Shown piece by piece: positions 1 through 11,767 of a stretch of 64,000 nt of DNA. Each line of letters starts with the position of its first letter. Positions within the stretch are counted from its first letter, which is position 1. The notes below the pieces were generated by a model that saw only the letters and a program-made list of their open reading frames with translations, was not told where the DNA came from and searched no databases. The position numbers and the translations under genes were made by a program. The stretch comes from Diadema setosum (Eukaryota > Echinodermata > Echinoidea > Diadematoida > Diadematidae), in assembly GCA_033980235.1 (NCBI GenBank), contig CM067074.1, positions 35,852,723-35,916,722 of the forward strand. Direction: 5' to 3'.

Positions 1-993
1 GTTAGACTGAAAGGAAGTCTTCAAAAAAAAAATCCGTTCTTTTCATGATTCTAAACTTTGTATATGTTTTTTTAAAAAGAACTGCTCTTTCAGAAAATAC
101 ATAAAAAGATAAAAAATGACTAGCTTTCCCTTTTCACTTGTTTTGAGGCCTCACGGAAAATCAGGTCGTGCGACTTTTTGTTCGTTTTGTGATGGATGTG
201 TTTTGCCCTTTATGAGTTGATATAAAACAGTATATAATAATCATACATGGCCAACTCAATTCAGTTCAAAATTTATTCAAATTTCGACAGAATACAAATT
301 AACAAAGCATGCAGATGAGAGGCAGTACAGTGATAGCTGTTTGCTAATACTCTTGTGAATGATGCTTGCTAATGCAATAAAACGTAAGTGTAAGTTTAAA
401 ACAATTAAGTTCAAGGAAAAATGGAGGGACCCACTAAAAGCAATGTTTGTAATATGCGGGTTCCTTGTACAATGTTCCTATATATTGTGCGGGTCATTGA
501 TTTTTACTGGCATGTGTAAAAGAAAACGACGAGTTCAACTCTGTGTAACACTAAAGTCAATGCAAAAGTTATTTGTCAAGTATGACAGTCCTGTGGCGTT
601 TGTTTAATACCTCTAGATGTTGTTTTATGTGTCTGCACTAATGCCTTAATTAACTACCTTACATTCATATTCAATTGCTAGCACTATACCCGTATAACCA
701 CGTGCCCACGTGCCTACTGAAGTGTTTATGTTATGCATCTACATATATATATATATATATCCGTTGGGTATATATCCGTCGGGAATATATTGTTTGTTGA
801 GGGTCGAAAAGTGCTCAATGCTCAATAAGATCCGAACTTATATCCAAATGCAGACACCGGAAAAGAAAAACCATCCATGCGTCAAACCGATCCACCGCGC
901 CACATGAGCACAGAAACACACCACTATGCCAGTCTGCCTGAAGATCGCGACAGCGTGAAACCGCCGGTAGCAGTACGCCTATATATATATGTA

Positions 994-1040
<47 letters not shown>

Positions 1041-1976
1041 CAAAGCTTCAGTCTGTCAGTTCATAGCCTTCATTTTGTACGTCTTTCTTGGTGCAATGGT
1101 CTTAAAGTTACTGCAATTAAGACAATCAAAAAACATTACCACACAAGCAACGCTAAATTGATTAAAACTTACAGACTTGATAGAATTTTTTTCAGATGAA
1201 AAATTCACCCCCCCCCCTATATATGAGCAAAGCGTGCATGTTACGATTTTTCTTTTCGAATCAGACTAGTTTTAATGGTTACAGTGCACTTGCCATATAA
1301 TTTCCAGTTTCACAGAAAGAATTTGGTGTCATAGACAGAATTTGGTGTCATGCATGTATGTGTTCATCATTACTGATTACCGTGTTTGGACGCATCAATT
1401 TTGTTCAGTCGCGCGTTCCAGCGCGCTATATTTCCGTTACAATAACCCGCGCTCGCTTTGCGCTGGAGCTTTTATAAAGGTTCACGAGCTTGTATGACGT
1501 GCAGCTTTTAAGTTGGCTTCTTGTCTGACACCAGCGGACACTCCTATACCGGCTCCTATACTAATAATTCAAGACCGACGTGAGCAAACTAGTTTCTATC
1601 CCATTTCATCGAAATACCTGCGCACGGGACTGCATGAGTGTAATTAGAAATGAAGGTAGTGTGTCTGCTGTTGTTATGTAAATATCCACTATTAAAGGGA
1701 GGCTGAGAAATAGCGCAACGTCACAATAAGGCAAGCGTTTCATACCAACAACAGCAACCTGTCGGTCTGTGAATGCGGGCAGATAATGAAGAAGTGCTCA
1801 GCCCAGCGGCAACGGTTTTTTTTTTCTTTCCACCCGATAAGTAGAGCTTGGTGTAAACTTATCTTTCAGTGCCACAAGACTGCCGAATGAAAGCGGACAA
1901 TCGGTTTTATTGGCGCAGATTCAAGAGTGGAAAGACTGTTACTGGTACTCTTTAACCGTCCTGTCACGCCAGTACG
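1..1976. other. Upstream region of receptor A, no gene seen
   Basis: This stretch holds AT-rich sequence with (TA)n microsatellites near 741-760 and 1002-1035 and a short C tract near 1208. No open frame resembles a known protein. The last ~500 bases contain the candidate promoter described separately. Confidence 0.6.
1471..1510 (+). promoter_or_regulatory. Candidate TATA box and start region of receptor A
   Basis: A TATAAAG motif occurs at 1473-1479 in a GC-richer patch (many GCGC words between 1410 and 1465). A TGACGTG word (CRE-like half site) follows about 20 bases downstream. It lies about 500 bases before the proposed start codon at 1977. The motif is seen; promoter function is inference. 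Motifs like this occur by chance in AT-rich DNA. Confidence 0.25.
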
Positions 1977-2043
1977 ATGGGCAGAACTCCCCTGGTCTGC
2001 CGAGTGACAGTTATCTTTCTACTCATCGGGAGTCACTTTCGTG
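1977..2043 (+). CDS. Receptor A exon 1: start codon and signal peptide
   Basis: The ATG opens MGRTPLVCRVTVIFLLIGSH, a basic start followed by a hydrophobic core, as in a signal peptide. A donor (GTATGA) follows in phase 1, which matches the phase-1 acceptor of the CUB exon at 12043. It was chosen because it is the only phase-compatible signal-peptide exon I found upstream. Transcript evidence is absent. Confidence 0.6.
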
Positions 2044-5000
2044 GTATGATTTATATGTCAATTCTACTTTAATACCTTGATAGACATGAAATGAAAACAA
2101 ATTAGGTTTGGCATGATTTTTCAACATGTTAAATCATTTATCAAGATGCAGTAACAATTATCGATGGTTTTGAATGATATTTCATCATCATTGTCCAGTG
2201 ATTATCGTTGCTATTGTTCCTATAACTACGTTCTTGTTTTGGAGCTTGAAGTTCTTGTTAGTTCCTAACGGAACCGTGTGTGCACGGCACACGGTCATAT
2301 CTATAACATGTCTGTGTATAATGTTTATTTTTAACTTTACAAGACCTCGACATTTTTTCTCACATTCATCAACTAATAGCCATGATAGCCAAGAACTTTG
2401 CCATTCAAGTTCTTCGTTGATAAGTTGGTTCAAAAGCATGCACAATCATATCGAAAAATATTATTCTATTTTTGTTTATACGTTGTGGATTTGTTTGGTA
2501 AAGCGCTGCATAACTTTGGGTATAATAGCGTTGGGAATTATTTGTTGCTACTATTTATTGTCTCAAATGCCTACCTGTTCATGTAAGTCTATGTGTGTGG
2601 TCCCTGGGATCACAGGAAAACTGATGGCAAACAAAGGCAACGATTCACCATGAAAATGCAACAATGCCAGCAATTACTGTAATCTGAGTGTCCTGCGTGC
2701 TTGAAGAAGCTTGCAAATATTGACACGCGCGGAAACCGTATTTTCCCGTTGAATATTCGGTTTCAAAAGTCAAGCAAGTTTCGCATTGTTCGAAATGCAT
2801 TCAGTGGTAATCTTGCTGTAAACTCCCCCGACTTAATATAATCACATCACCACACTTAAGAAAGGTTTCGTGTGAATTAAGTGTGGTCAAACTACTTACT
2901 AGTGAGAGAGAGTGACTTCCGTTATAACGAAGTCCTCGGTACAGTAACTTTTCTTTCGTGTTATATAGAAGTATCGTTATAGTTGAACAGTCATGTATAT
3001 AAAGATGTATGGGTACTTATGTTGGGACATAAATTTTTACTACGTTCTATAAACGAGAATGCCGTTATAACCCAATTCGTTATAACGGGATTGCACTGTA
3101 TGTACACATAGTGTACATTAGCTGGCTTCTCTGTTCAGGTCCTGCTTTGTTTGTTTGTTTTTATTGTTCCATATTCCACATTTCAACAAATACATAAACC
3201 ATAAACATAACATTTAGGGCGGTGAGTTGGCTCAGTCGGTAGCGCGTCTGCCTCACGATCACGCGGCCCGGGTTCGAACCCGAGTCTGGACTGAGCAATG
3301 TTGCGTGTAAGCATACCGTCCCTTCTAGCAAGAGGCAAAACACTCTGTCCCTCGGATAGGACATAAAATGGAGGTCCCGTGTATACATGAGAGAGTAACA
3401 ACTCATGCACGTAAAAGAACCCGCTTCATTCATTCATCGCAAAGAGCAGGGTGTTAAACCCGGTGAAGTGGTCCCACCTCACATCCAACTGGACCCCATG
3501 GAAGACCAGCTTAACATAGCTGAATATGGGCTATCCAGCCATCTTCACAGATGGAAAATGAACAAACAAGCAATACAAAAGCATGGAAGAATTGTCAAAT
3601 ACAGCTTATAAGACAATTTAACATGTGAAATATGAGGAATCTACATAGAAGCATTGCTTGTATGGTGTAGATTCCTAGATGTGGATGTGAGATCAATTCT
3701 TACTTGACATGTACAATTATTGAAGGAATGAAAATTTGTGAATTGGGGAAATATAAACGTCGAAGAATAAAAAAGACAAAGAAAAAACAAAGAAATCAAT
3801 GTCCGCGGCACAAGACTTCTTGTGAGTTGCGTGATCACCAGAGCTGCTGATACTGATGTGCATGTGTCCGACCCTTTCACAATCATGTGAATGGGTATTC
3901 TGTAACATATTGTGTTGAAACTGTGTCAACGTGATGGAGATTTCACTCAGTCTAATGAGGAATACCATGGCACATGAAAAGTACTACTATCACGGATTTC
4001 TTGTCAATAGAACGTCGAATCTAGTTGATTAAAGGTTACATTAATTCCGGAAATGAGATTGTGATACAGCCTTTGGGTCTGGTCGACCGGAATTGACCCG
4101 CCAGCAGGTTGAGCTCAGTTAGACATTAAAGTAAAGCGAACGTCCTCGAAATCGAAATAAGTCCTCTTGATAATGTTCCATCCTGATTTGTGCCTGTTTA
4201 TCACAGCGGTATTAAAGTTTATTATTGAAACGTTATCATTCCTGCGTGGATACACAATATGGGCCATATTTAACAAAATCCCCTCTTTCATATCATGAGA
4301 AGTAAACAAACAAAGGGAATAAATTTCTGGAGTAGGTTGAACTTTAAGAAGTATTAACAAGAATCAAGAACTGCGTGTAGATAGTCTTGCTCAATCCTGG
4401 AATACTGCACAGCCAGAAATTTTTGCATTCATGACGCTTTCGCGAATTATACGAGGAGCCAATAATATTGTTCGCGAAATTTAAATGCACACGAAAGTTT
4501 TCGTCCGCACAATGAATTGAATGCCAGTGACAAATCGCGAAAGTTTCTTCCTGTGAATATTTCTTGTTTCACGGTCACCCACTATTGGGTAGCATTTAGA
4601 GGGGCGCAGCCATCTTTTCGCAATCGTTTAGCGTTGTTAAGTGGCCGTATTCTTACGCCTCCTATGCCGTTGATACAGAATACCACTGATGACTCGTCTT
4701 CGGAAATTTTCATTTCGAAACGCTGCACACGCGGCAGTATAATGATATTAAATTGGCCCTTCGACCTAGAAAGCCGGGCGACCAACAAACAAGTAATCTT
4801 ATGTAATGCCTTGGTATGGATGAGGCATTCTTCCAACTATTGCGCATCGCACACAATACAAGATGAATACGAGAACACAAATCTTATAGGGGGGGGGGGA
4901 ATCCTTCCATCGCAAATCGTTACTACAGCGTGTCAAGGCAGCCAATGCAAAGAAAATAAGCTAGACCAAGCCATTGTAAAATGTGCATTAAGTCCATGTC

Positions 5001-6925
5001 TCCAGAAAATTAGAATTTCCATAGGTTTGCCACAGGGGTCATTTGGTTTCCGTTTTCAGTGCCTTTGGTTTTATGAAGCGGTATTAAACGTTCAGAGTAG
5101 GCAATGGGACCTGCTCATATTATGGAATACTCAACAAACCTTTGGGAATAGTGATTTGAAAATTTAAAACAAAATTATCAGATATGACATTTAATGGATA
5201 TGTGTAGGGCTGCTGTACCACAGAAACATCCTTTCGTATATTATCGATAAATCCTAAAATATATCTGTATTTTTCTCAATAAAGGGTTACAACTACTAAA
5301 CGTATACAGTTGAACCTCTCGTATCCGGACAAGACGGGACCGGGGCTCATCCGGATAAGGGATTTGGCCGGATATGGGAGACTCAATGCTTTATACATGT
5401 ACATAAACATACACATGTACTGATGTAGCCCATTGTAGTACCACATGTAGTAATGTGTATACTGCAACCTTTTCATTGTTACACTCAGTGTAACAGACCC
5501 CAAAATAGAGGTTTGTGTTTGCAAGAATGAAATCATTTTCTTTTATAAATTCTTGGGATGATTTACCTAAATAATTATTAAGAAATGTATCAAGTATATG
5601 TAATTCATGTGTGTTTGTGTAGGAGTTCTCAAGGAGTTGGGAATCCCCCTTTCCTCCCGTAATTATTAAAAAAAAAAAAATCACGGCGAGATTGCGTCCG
5701 TATAATAGAGAGATCCGGATAAAGGGAGGCCGGATAATAGAGGTTCAACTGTATGTTAAAAAAAAAATCCCGCTTAATTCGTCTATCGCAAAGAGCAAGG
5801 TGTATAACCCCGTGAAGTGGGGTCCTTAATTCTCAAGTATTGACAACTAGACCCCATGTAGGACCAGGTAGTCCTAATGCAGCTGAATATAGGTTGCCCA
5901 GCCATCTCATCAGATGGAAAATGAAAATGGACGAAACTCCTTGAATTGTTTATCAATACACTTGTATATTGACTATCTTACATGTGACGTATTGAAATAT
6001 AATCTCTATTCACAAAAAGCAAAGATCTGTCTTCATTAAGAAACTATCGTTCCATTTTTTGAGTCTCAAATAGACCGTAGTAACTGAAATACTTGAAAAT
6101 CAGTCAGATATGATAAAAATACTAACTTTCTTTATGGTCAATGATGGTAACCAATACGGCTTTGGAAAACACTGACTTTGCAATCACATAAACAATTGAT
6201 AAAATTACCGAATCACTTAAAAAAAACCCCATAATTATCATACCATTAGAACTTTTATAGACCTCTCTTACAACCCATTCAAGGCTATCGATAAAGGGGG
6301 GGGGGGGGGGGGGTTACACTTAGTCCTAGTTATATTGCTTGTAATAGGAATCAATTTGTTCAATACTAGTATAGAGGCCGTTACAGTTTCCAGCCAACCG
6401 TAACAAAATGTGGCGTTCTTCAAGGATCAATCTTGGGTCAGCTTCTCCCTCATAATGAACATTAATGTGTTTGCGCCATTATCATCATACATCATTTGCA
6501 GATGACACTAATAAATGCTTATGCATTTTGTTCCCATAGCGATCTAAATGAGCTCCTTGAAACTATCAATACATAATTACTTACAGCTGAATTAAACACA
6601 ATCATGAATGATTGATTTGCATCAAGCCTAATTATACTCTCTCTTCTTTTTTCTTAAACCAAACAAAACCCCCTCTGAAAAATTGGCGATATTACTGCGC
6701 TGTCAAAGTCGTGGTCAAATTCCCGGCAATAATTATATTATAACAGTCCTCGTTATCCAGGGTAGCCGCTTCAGTGTTAAGACTGTTCTACCTGAGGGCC
6801 CTGACATTATTATTACCCAAGGGTTGCTAGATACCCATTCATACACCTGAGTCGAGAGGATCGTTTTGGTAAAAGAAAAAAAAAATAAATGAGTTAATGA
6901 TAATAATGTTAATAATAATAATAAC

Positions 6926-6991
<66 letters not shown>

Positions 6992-7388
6992 CGTCGATGT
7001 CGCGGTACCGGGAGACAGCAGAGTTATAGCCGAGAAGGAGAAGGAAAAGATAGAGAAGTACCAAGACCTTACCAGAGAGCTTCGCCGCCTGTGGAATATG
7101 AGAACGAAGGTGATCCCTGTTGTCGTTGGAGCACTCGGAACAACGCCAAAGCAGCTGCGACGGCACTTGGACGACGTCGGTGTGCCAGATCGAGTGCAAA
7201 CGCTCCAAAAAGCAGCATTGCTGGGGACGGCACGAATCCTGAGAAAAGTACTGGAAGTCTAAGGTTCCAGGATGGAACTTGACGTGATATTAATCTCCAA
7301 GAGATATCTTGTGAAGATAGAGATACCAATGATAATAATAATAACGTTGATAATAGCAATAATAATAATAATGATAATAATAATAATG

Positions 7389-7431
<43 letters not shown>

Positions 7432-7441
7432 CAATAATAAC

Positions 7442-7478
<37 letters not shown>

Positions 7479-10400
7479 TTGATAATAATACAAATCTTCT
7501 CCAAGCCGAAGGACGTAACTGGATGGGATTCGAACTTCGGGTCCTTCGATTGAACGTCAGGAGTATTATCCACTATGCCACGGTGCGGTTAAATATGCAC
7601 ACTTTACACAATAAAACTTTGCAGGCACAGCACAAACGTATGCAGCAAAACGGCAAATTATAAACATCCTGGCATTCATTTAATTCAATCTTCACATCCA
7701 TGTTTGTTTGTCTGTTTGTCTGGGGTTTTTTTTTTCGGGCGTTACTAGCACTTAAATCAATTGCCCTTCATTCATTCATGTTCATTCATTCATAATAGTA
7801 TGAATGATAGTATCGCCCTCTATATCAACCAACCTTGTCGTTATCTCATCAAAAAAAGTTTTGTATCAAACGTTATGTCTGCTTGTCGTCTGACCATTTA
7901 GTCCTTTCTACCATTATTATGACTACTCTGTTAATATTTAGTTGAAAAGAATGAAGAAAAAGTATCAGCGTGCAAACAAACTACTATCCTCACATCCCGT
8001 TCCTTTTTTTCGAATTGACAGTATTTTGTAAAATTCTCTCCGGATTTAGGCAGACTTTATGAACTTCTGTAGTTCTAAAATTACTCCGACATTTGAATTT
8101 GAGTGAAATTAGCAGTTGCCATTAATGATGTCTAGATGATAAATACTGCACAAAATTAATTCTTCAGACCTTAATAGGATAGGGAGTGTATCCAGTGTTA
8201 GTTTAATCCGATAATCCCGTCACAATGGTTGCCATGGCGTTTTAATGTCCCTTTTTGTTCAACGCACAATTACGTTTGACTAAAGAGCGCTTGTGAATTG
8301 ACCTTTACATTCAAAGAGCAATTTTCTCAAAAGCAGCATTCCTGCATGTTTCTTTGCCATCATCTATTTGATGGATTCGGAATGTCTAATCTTGATGAGC
8401 TCTGTACACCTTTCAAATGAGAATCTCCTCATTCAGAATTTGACCTTTACTGAAAATAATCTCATTTTATGTTACTGTGAATTTCGTAATGTACTTTCAC
8501 AGAAACAAGTGTATATCAACCTCTAAAATCATAAGAACGTCATCATTGATGTCAAACTGAGAGTTGAACTACCCGTATGTAGTATAGAAAATTGATGAGG
8601 GTGAATAAACAAGATGTTTTGTGAGAAGACAGGTTTTAGGGTGCAATCTGGAGTCCGATTGTTCTGGACGAAACAATTTGTCTCAGTGTAACTAATATAA
8701 TTTGTGTCGATTGTATTGGGTTCAGTTTGTTTAAATGTTACACAATAATGGCTTGTTAGGACTGGATAATGCACCTGTGTCCAGTTAAAGTAATGAAAAG
8801 TAATACTTTCTAGTCATAACCTTTCTGTTGATTGGTGTTGCTGTTTTGGTTAAATCAATCTCTCTCAGCTCTCTAAATATCAAGCCGTATTCAGGTATAG
8901 CACAAAGAATCTTGTATCATCGTACAAGAGCAATTGATTACGTCGTGCTGCACAGTGTCAAGGCTATAAAAGCCAGTAAATACGCTTTATCACCCTTTCT
9001 TCTCTCTTTTTAATTTGGAGAATACTAAATTAGAGTAATTGGCATTTTATATTTTTTACTGCTATGTAGAGTCGAGAGAAGGCGCGTAATGATTAAGTGA
9101 CATTTACTAATTTTTTCCTTTTGTTTTTCTGTTTCGAAATAACCTTCATAATAGCGAATTGTGAGTGCAAGCAGAATATAGACTGCGTTTAATAATCTTT
9201 TCTTGATTGCAGCATTCAGAGCATATTTCTAATTATATAGACCGCACTCAAAGTCACTCAAGTTCTTGACGTGCTTTGTTTCCAATAGAGGGCCTTAACA
9301 GCCACAAAGCTTGCCAGATAGGCTTGCCCAACCTAATTAGACAAAAAAAAAAAAAGACAGGTGAATACAGTCGTTCTCTTCCAGGCTGTATAGGAAAAGA
9401 AACATCCATGAACTTTAATGCATTACATAAGCGGTCTATTGTAAAAGTTTCTCAGGTAAGAGACAAAATTAAAGCAGATGAGAGTTATGAATAGTCGATG
9501 AACAATGATAGGTTCCCTTTGGGCATGAGAACGAATAGACCGCTTATGTAATGCATTAAAGTTCAATAAAAGGTTCTCAGGTAAGAGACAAAATTAAAGC
9601 AGATGAGAGTTATGAATAATCGATGAACAATGACAGGTTCCCTCAGCGCATGATTACGTAATGCTTACAGGTAATTAGACACGATAAAAATATAAATGCT
9701 TCACATATTGCCACGAATGACGTGCAAAAGTGTAATGGACCAATACAACTCATGATTATGAGTGCCAGGACGGACAGGTTGGCACCACAATTCAAAGCAA
9801 GGTCAATATCAAATCTTTTTTGAAAATCAGTTGCAAGTTGCTGTTTGTTTGTTTGTTCGTTTGTTTGTTTGTTTGTTTTTTGAAAATCATGGAAAGGTTT
9901 ATTATGCAAAAAGATTAGGATATTCGACGAATAATAGCATCGGCGCGTGTCCCCAACGTGGTATATGTCCTATAACGATGCTTTTAACTTGTATACATAT
10001 ATAAGTCCTAAATACACTAACACACACACATACATACATATCCTTATCGTATAAGCTGTGTATATCCATAAAGTGAAAGAGAGCGAGAGAGAGAGGGAGA
10101 GAGAGAGAGGGAGGTAAATCAGATGTTTCGATCCAAATTCTAGACCTGTATAGCCACTCCCTGGGATGTTATGTATGGGACTGAATAGCGCAAATTCATC
10201 ATTTCTGTCCTATAAGTAGTACGTTTTGATGAGGATGACACTAAACTTAACGATAACAAGGCTAGTGACTGGGAAGATGTTACATGCAGCACAGTTATGA
10301 TTATACTACAACATGATTTATTGGTAATATAGGAGCAATAGTAATCTAATATATAGCCTGTGCGAAACCACTAACTAATTGGTAATAAATACCAGTATAC

Positions 10401-11736
10401 TTTATTCTATTTCCATATAAAAAAAATAAAATTTACAAAAATCAAAACACAATTGCCCTGGTACAATTTATACATTTTGAATGGAGGGATCATAGAAAGC
10501 ACACAAGAGGCTTGTTGGAAATGATCTCCTACAAACAATTATTACATTTCAAATGAACAATTATCAGACAGAAAATTCATTCTGCAAAATAGATCAGCAC
10601 GATTGTAATTTGTGTCTAAAAGAATTTTAAGGTCTGTTGGTCGCAGAGGTTACGGTGTGGACGGACAACCATCCGTGGTCCTTGCCATTATCTCGATTAG
10701 ATTGAGACTGAGATACTGACTTAGAACAACGAGAGGAGAGGAATGATTAGAAGGGGCAGGGAGACACGACACGGATGCAATTGCATCCAAAGAATTGAGC
10801 AGATTATAGATTTGTGTGAGTGCGTGGTCGAGTGTAAATGAAAGCGAATGAAATTGAATCGGTAATGATGGATTGTTTAGTAGCGATAGATACCATTACA
10901 ATAAAATTGGGTCACTATACGTATTCCATTACAATAATTAGCAAAGCTCGTTAGTGTTTACTGTCCAACCCATATCATGCTTACCATTAATTTTGTAGAA
11001 CTAAGTCAATTAATATCATGAGTAATCGCATGGACAGATAATGACATGTATAATTACCGGCTTTTTAGAGACAAGAGACTATAATACCTTGGCCTTTAGG
11101 ATCTTACCTATAAGACATTAAATAGAGCTGATTGCTTGTAAACGATGTCATAGATAGAGTGAGGAACATCAACAGTAAAAAGTTATCATAATATTTTCTC
11201 AGTGCATTTTATAACACGATTCTTATTCCATGTGTGGCGTTAATGGGTCCAAAAGTGAAAATCTGCACATGCCTGCTGTTTACTAAGGTGACGTCATGAT
11301 CCTTTGACATTCGTCCTCTGTATCACTGTATCCCACAGACGCATTAATTGTATTTCCAGTAAATTCGTGTGCATAGAAGACTGCTCTCGTTTGTAAATCA
11401 AAAGAAACAAGACCAAACGAGACATCTATTACAAATCATGCCTAGTATACGCTCCATTTTCTTCACTTTAATGCGATGTCACAGCTGAAGGGGTCGGCCT
11501 TGTTGCGGCTATCAGGGCATGCCTTTATTTTCACTTTGCTAAAGCAGCCTTTGATTAATCCTTGAGTATTGAGTACCATTTCAAAGGGCAGTCTTGTTTC
11601 ACTCGCTAGAAAGGATTCTTCGATCTACTATTCAAGTGCGACCTTAATCATAATAATGTAAAGGATGAGCATAGAAAAGGGCATAAATAGAAACAGGAAA
11701 CGTTGTAATATAATCATATATGTTAAATGATATATG

Positions 11737-11767
<31 letters not shown>

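Larger units (their letters stand above)
6745..7590 (-). mobile_element. SINE family B copy (reverse) split by TAA repeats and a LINE 3' fragment
   Basis: The SINE tail (6745-6870, reverse strand) and tRNA-like head (7497-7590, reverse strand; box B as GGGATTCGAAC) align to one contiguous copy at 54190-54430. Between them lie (TAA)n, about 330 bp of LINE 3' end, and a second (TAA)n block. The nesting order SINE, then TAA expansion, then LINE is inferred. Confidence 0.65.

Noticed and set aside
2174..2653. 159-codon hydrophobic frame downstream of the signal-peptide exon
   Set aside because: Composition reflects T-rich DNA. It has no family resemblance and lies in intron 1 of receptor A.
3217..3292. 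Possible tRNA gene (good box A and box B)
   Set aside because: The cloverleaf does not close with an acceptor stem and a repeated SINE body follows. It is a SINE head.
4517..5167. 216-codon + strand frame
   Set aside because: No recognisable domain, no splice or codon signal, and its 3' end overlaps a MITE fragment. Nearby TCGCGAA words suggest it is repeat-derived. Length alone does not support a gene.
6897..7573. Frames of poly-Ile, poly-Leu, poly-Tyr on both strands
   Set aside because: Translations of TAA microsatellites. Only the LINE C-terminus inside is real coding sequence, and it is truncated.
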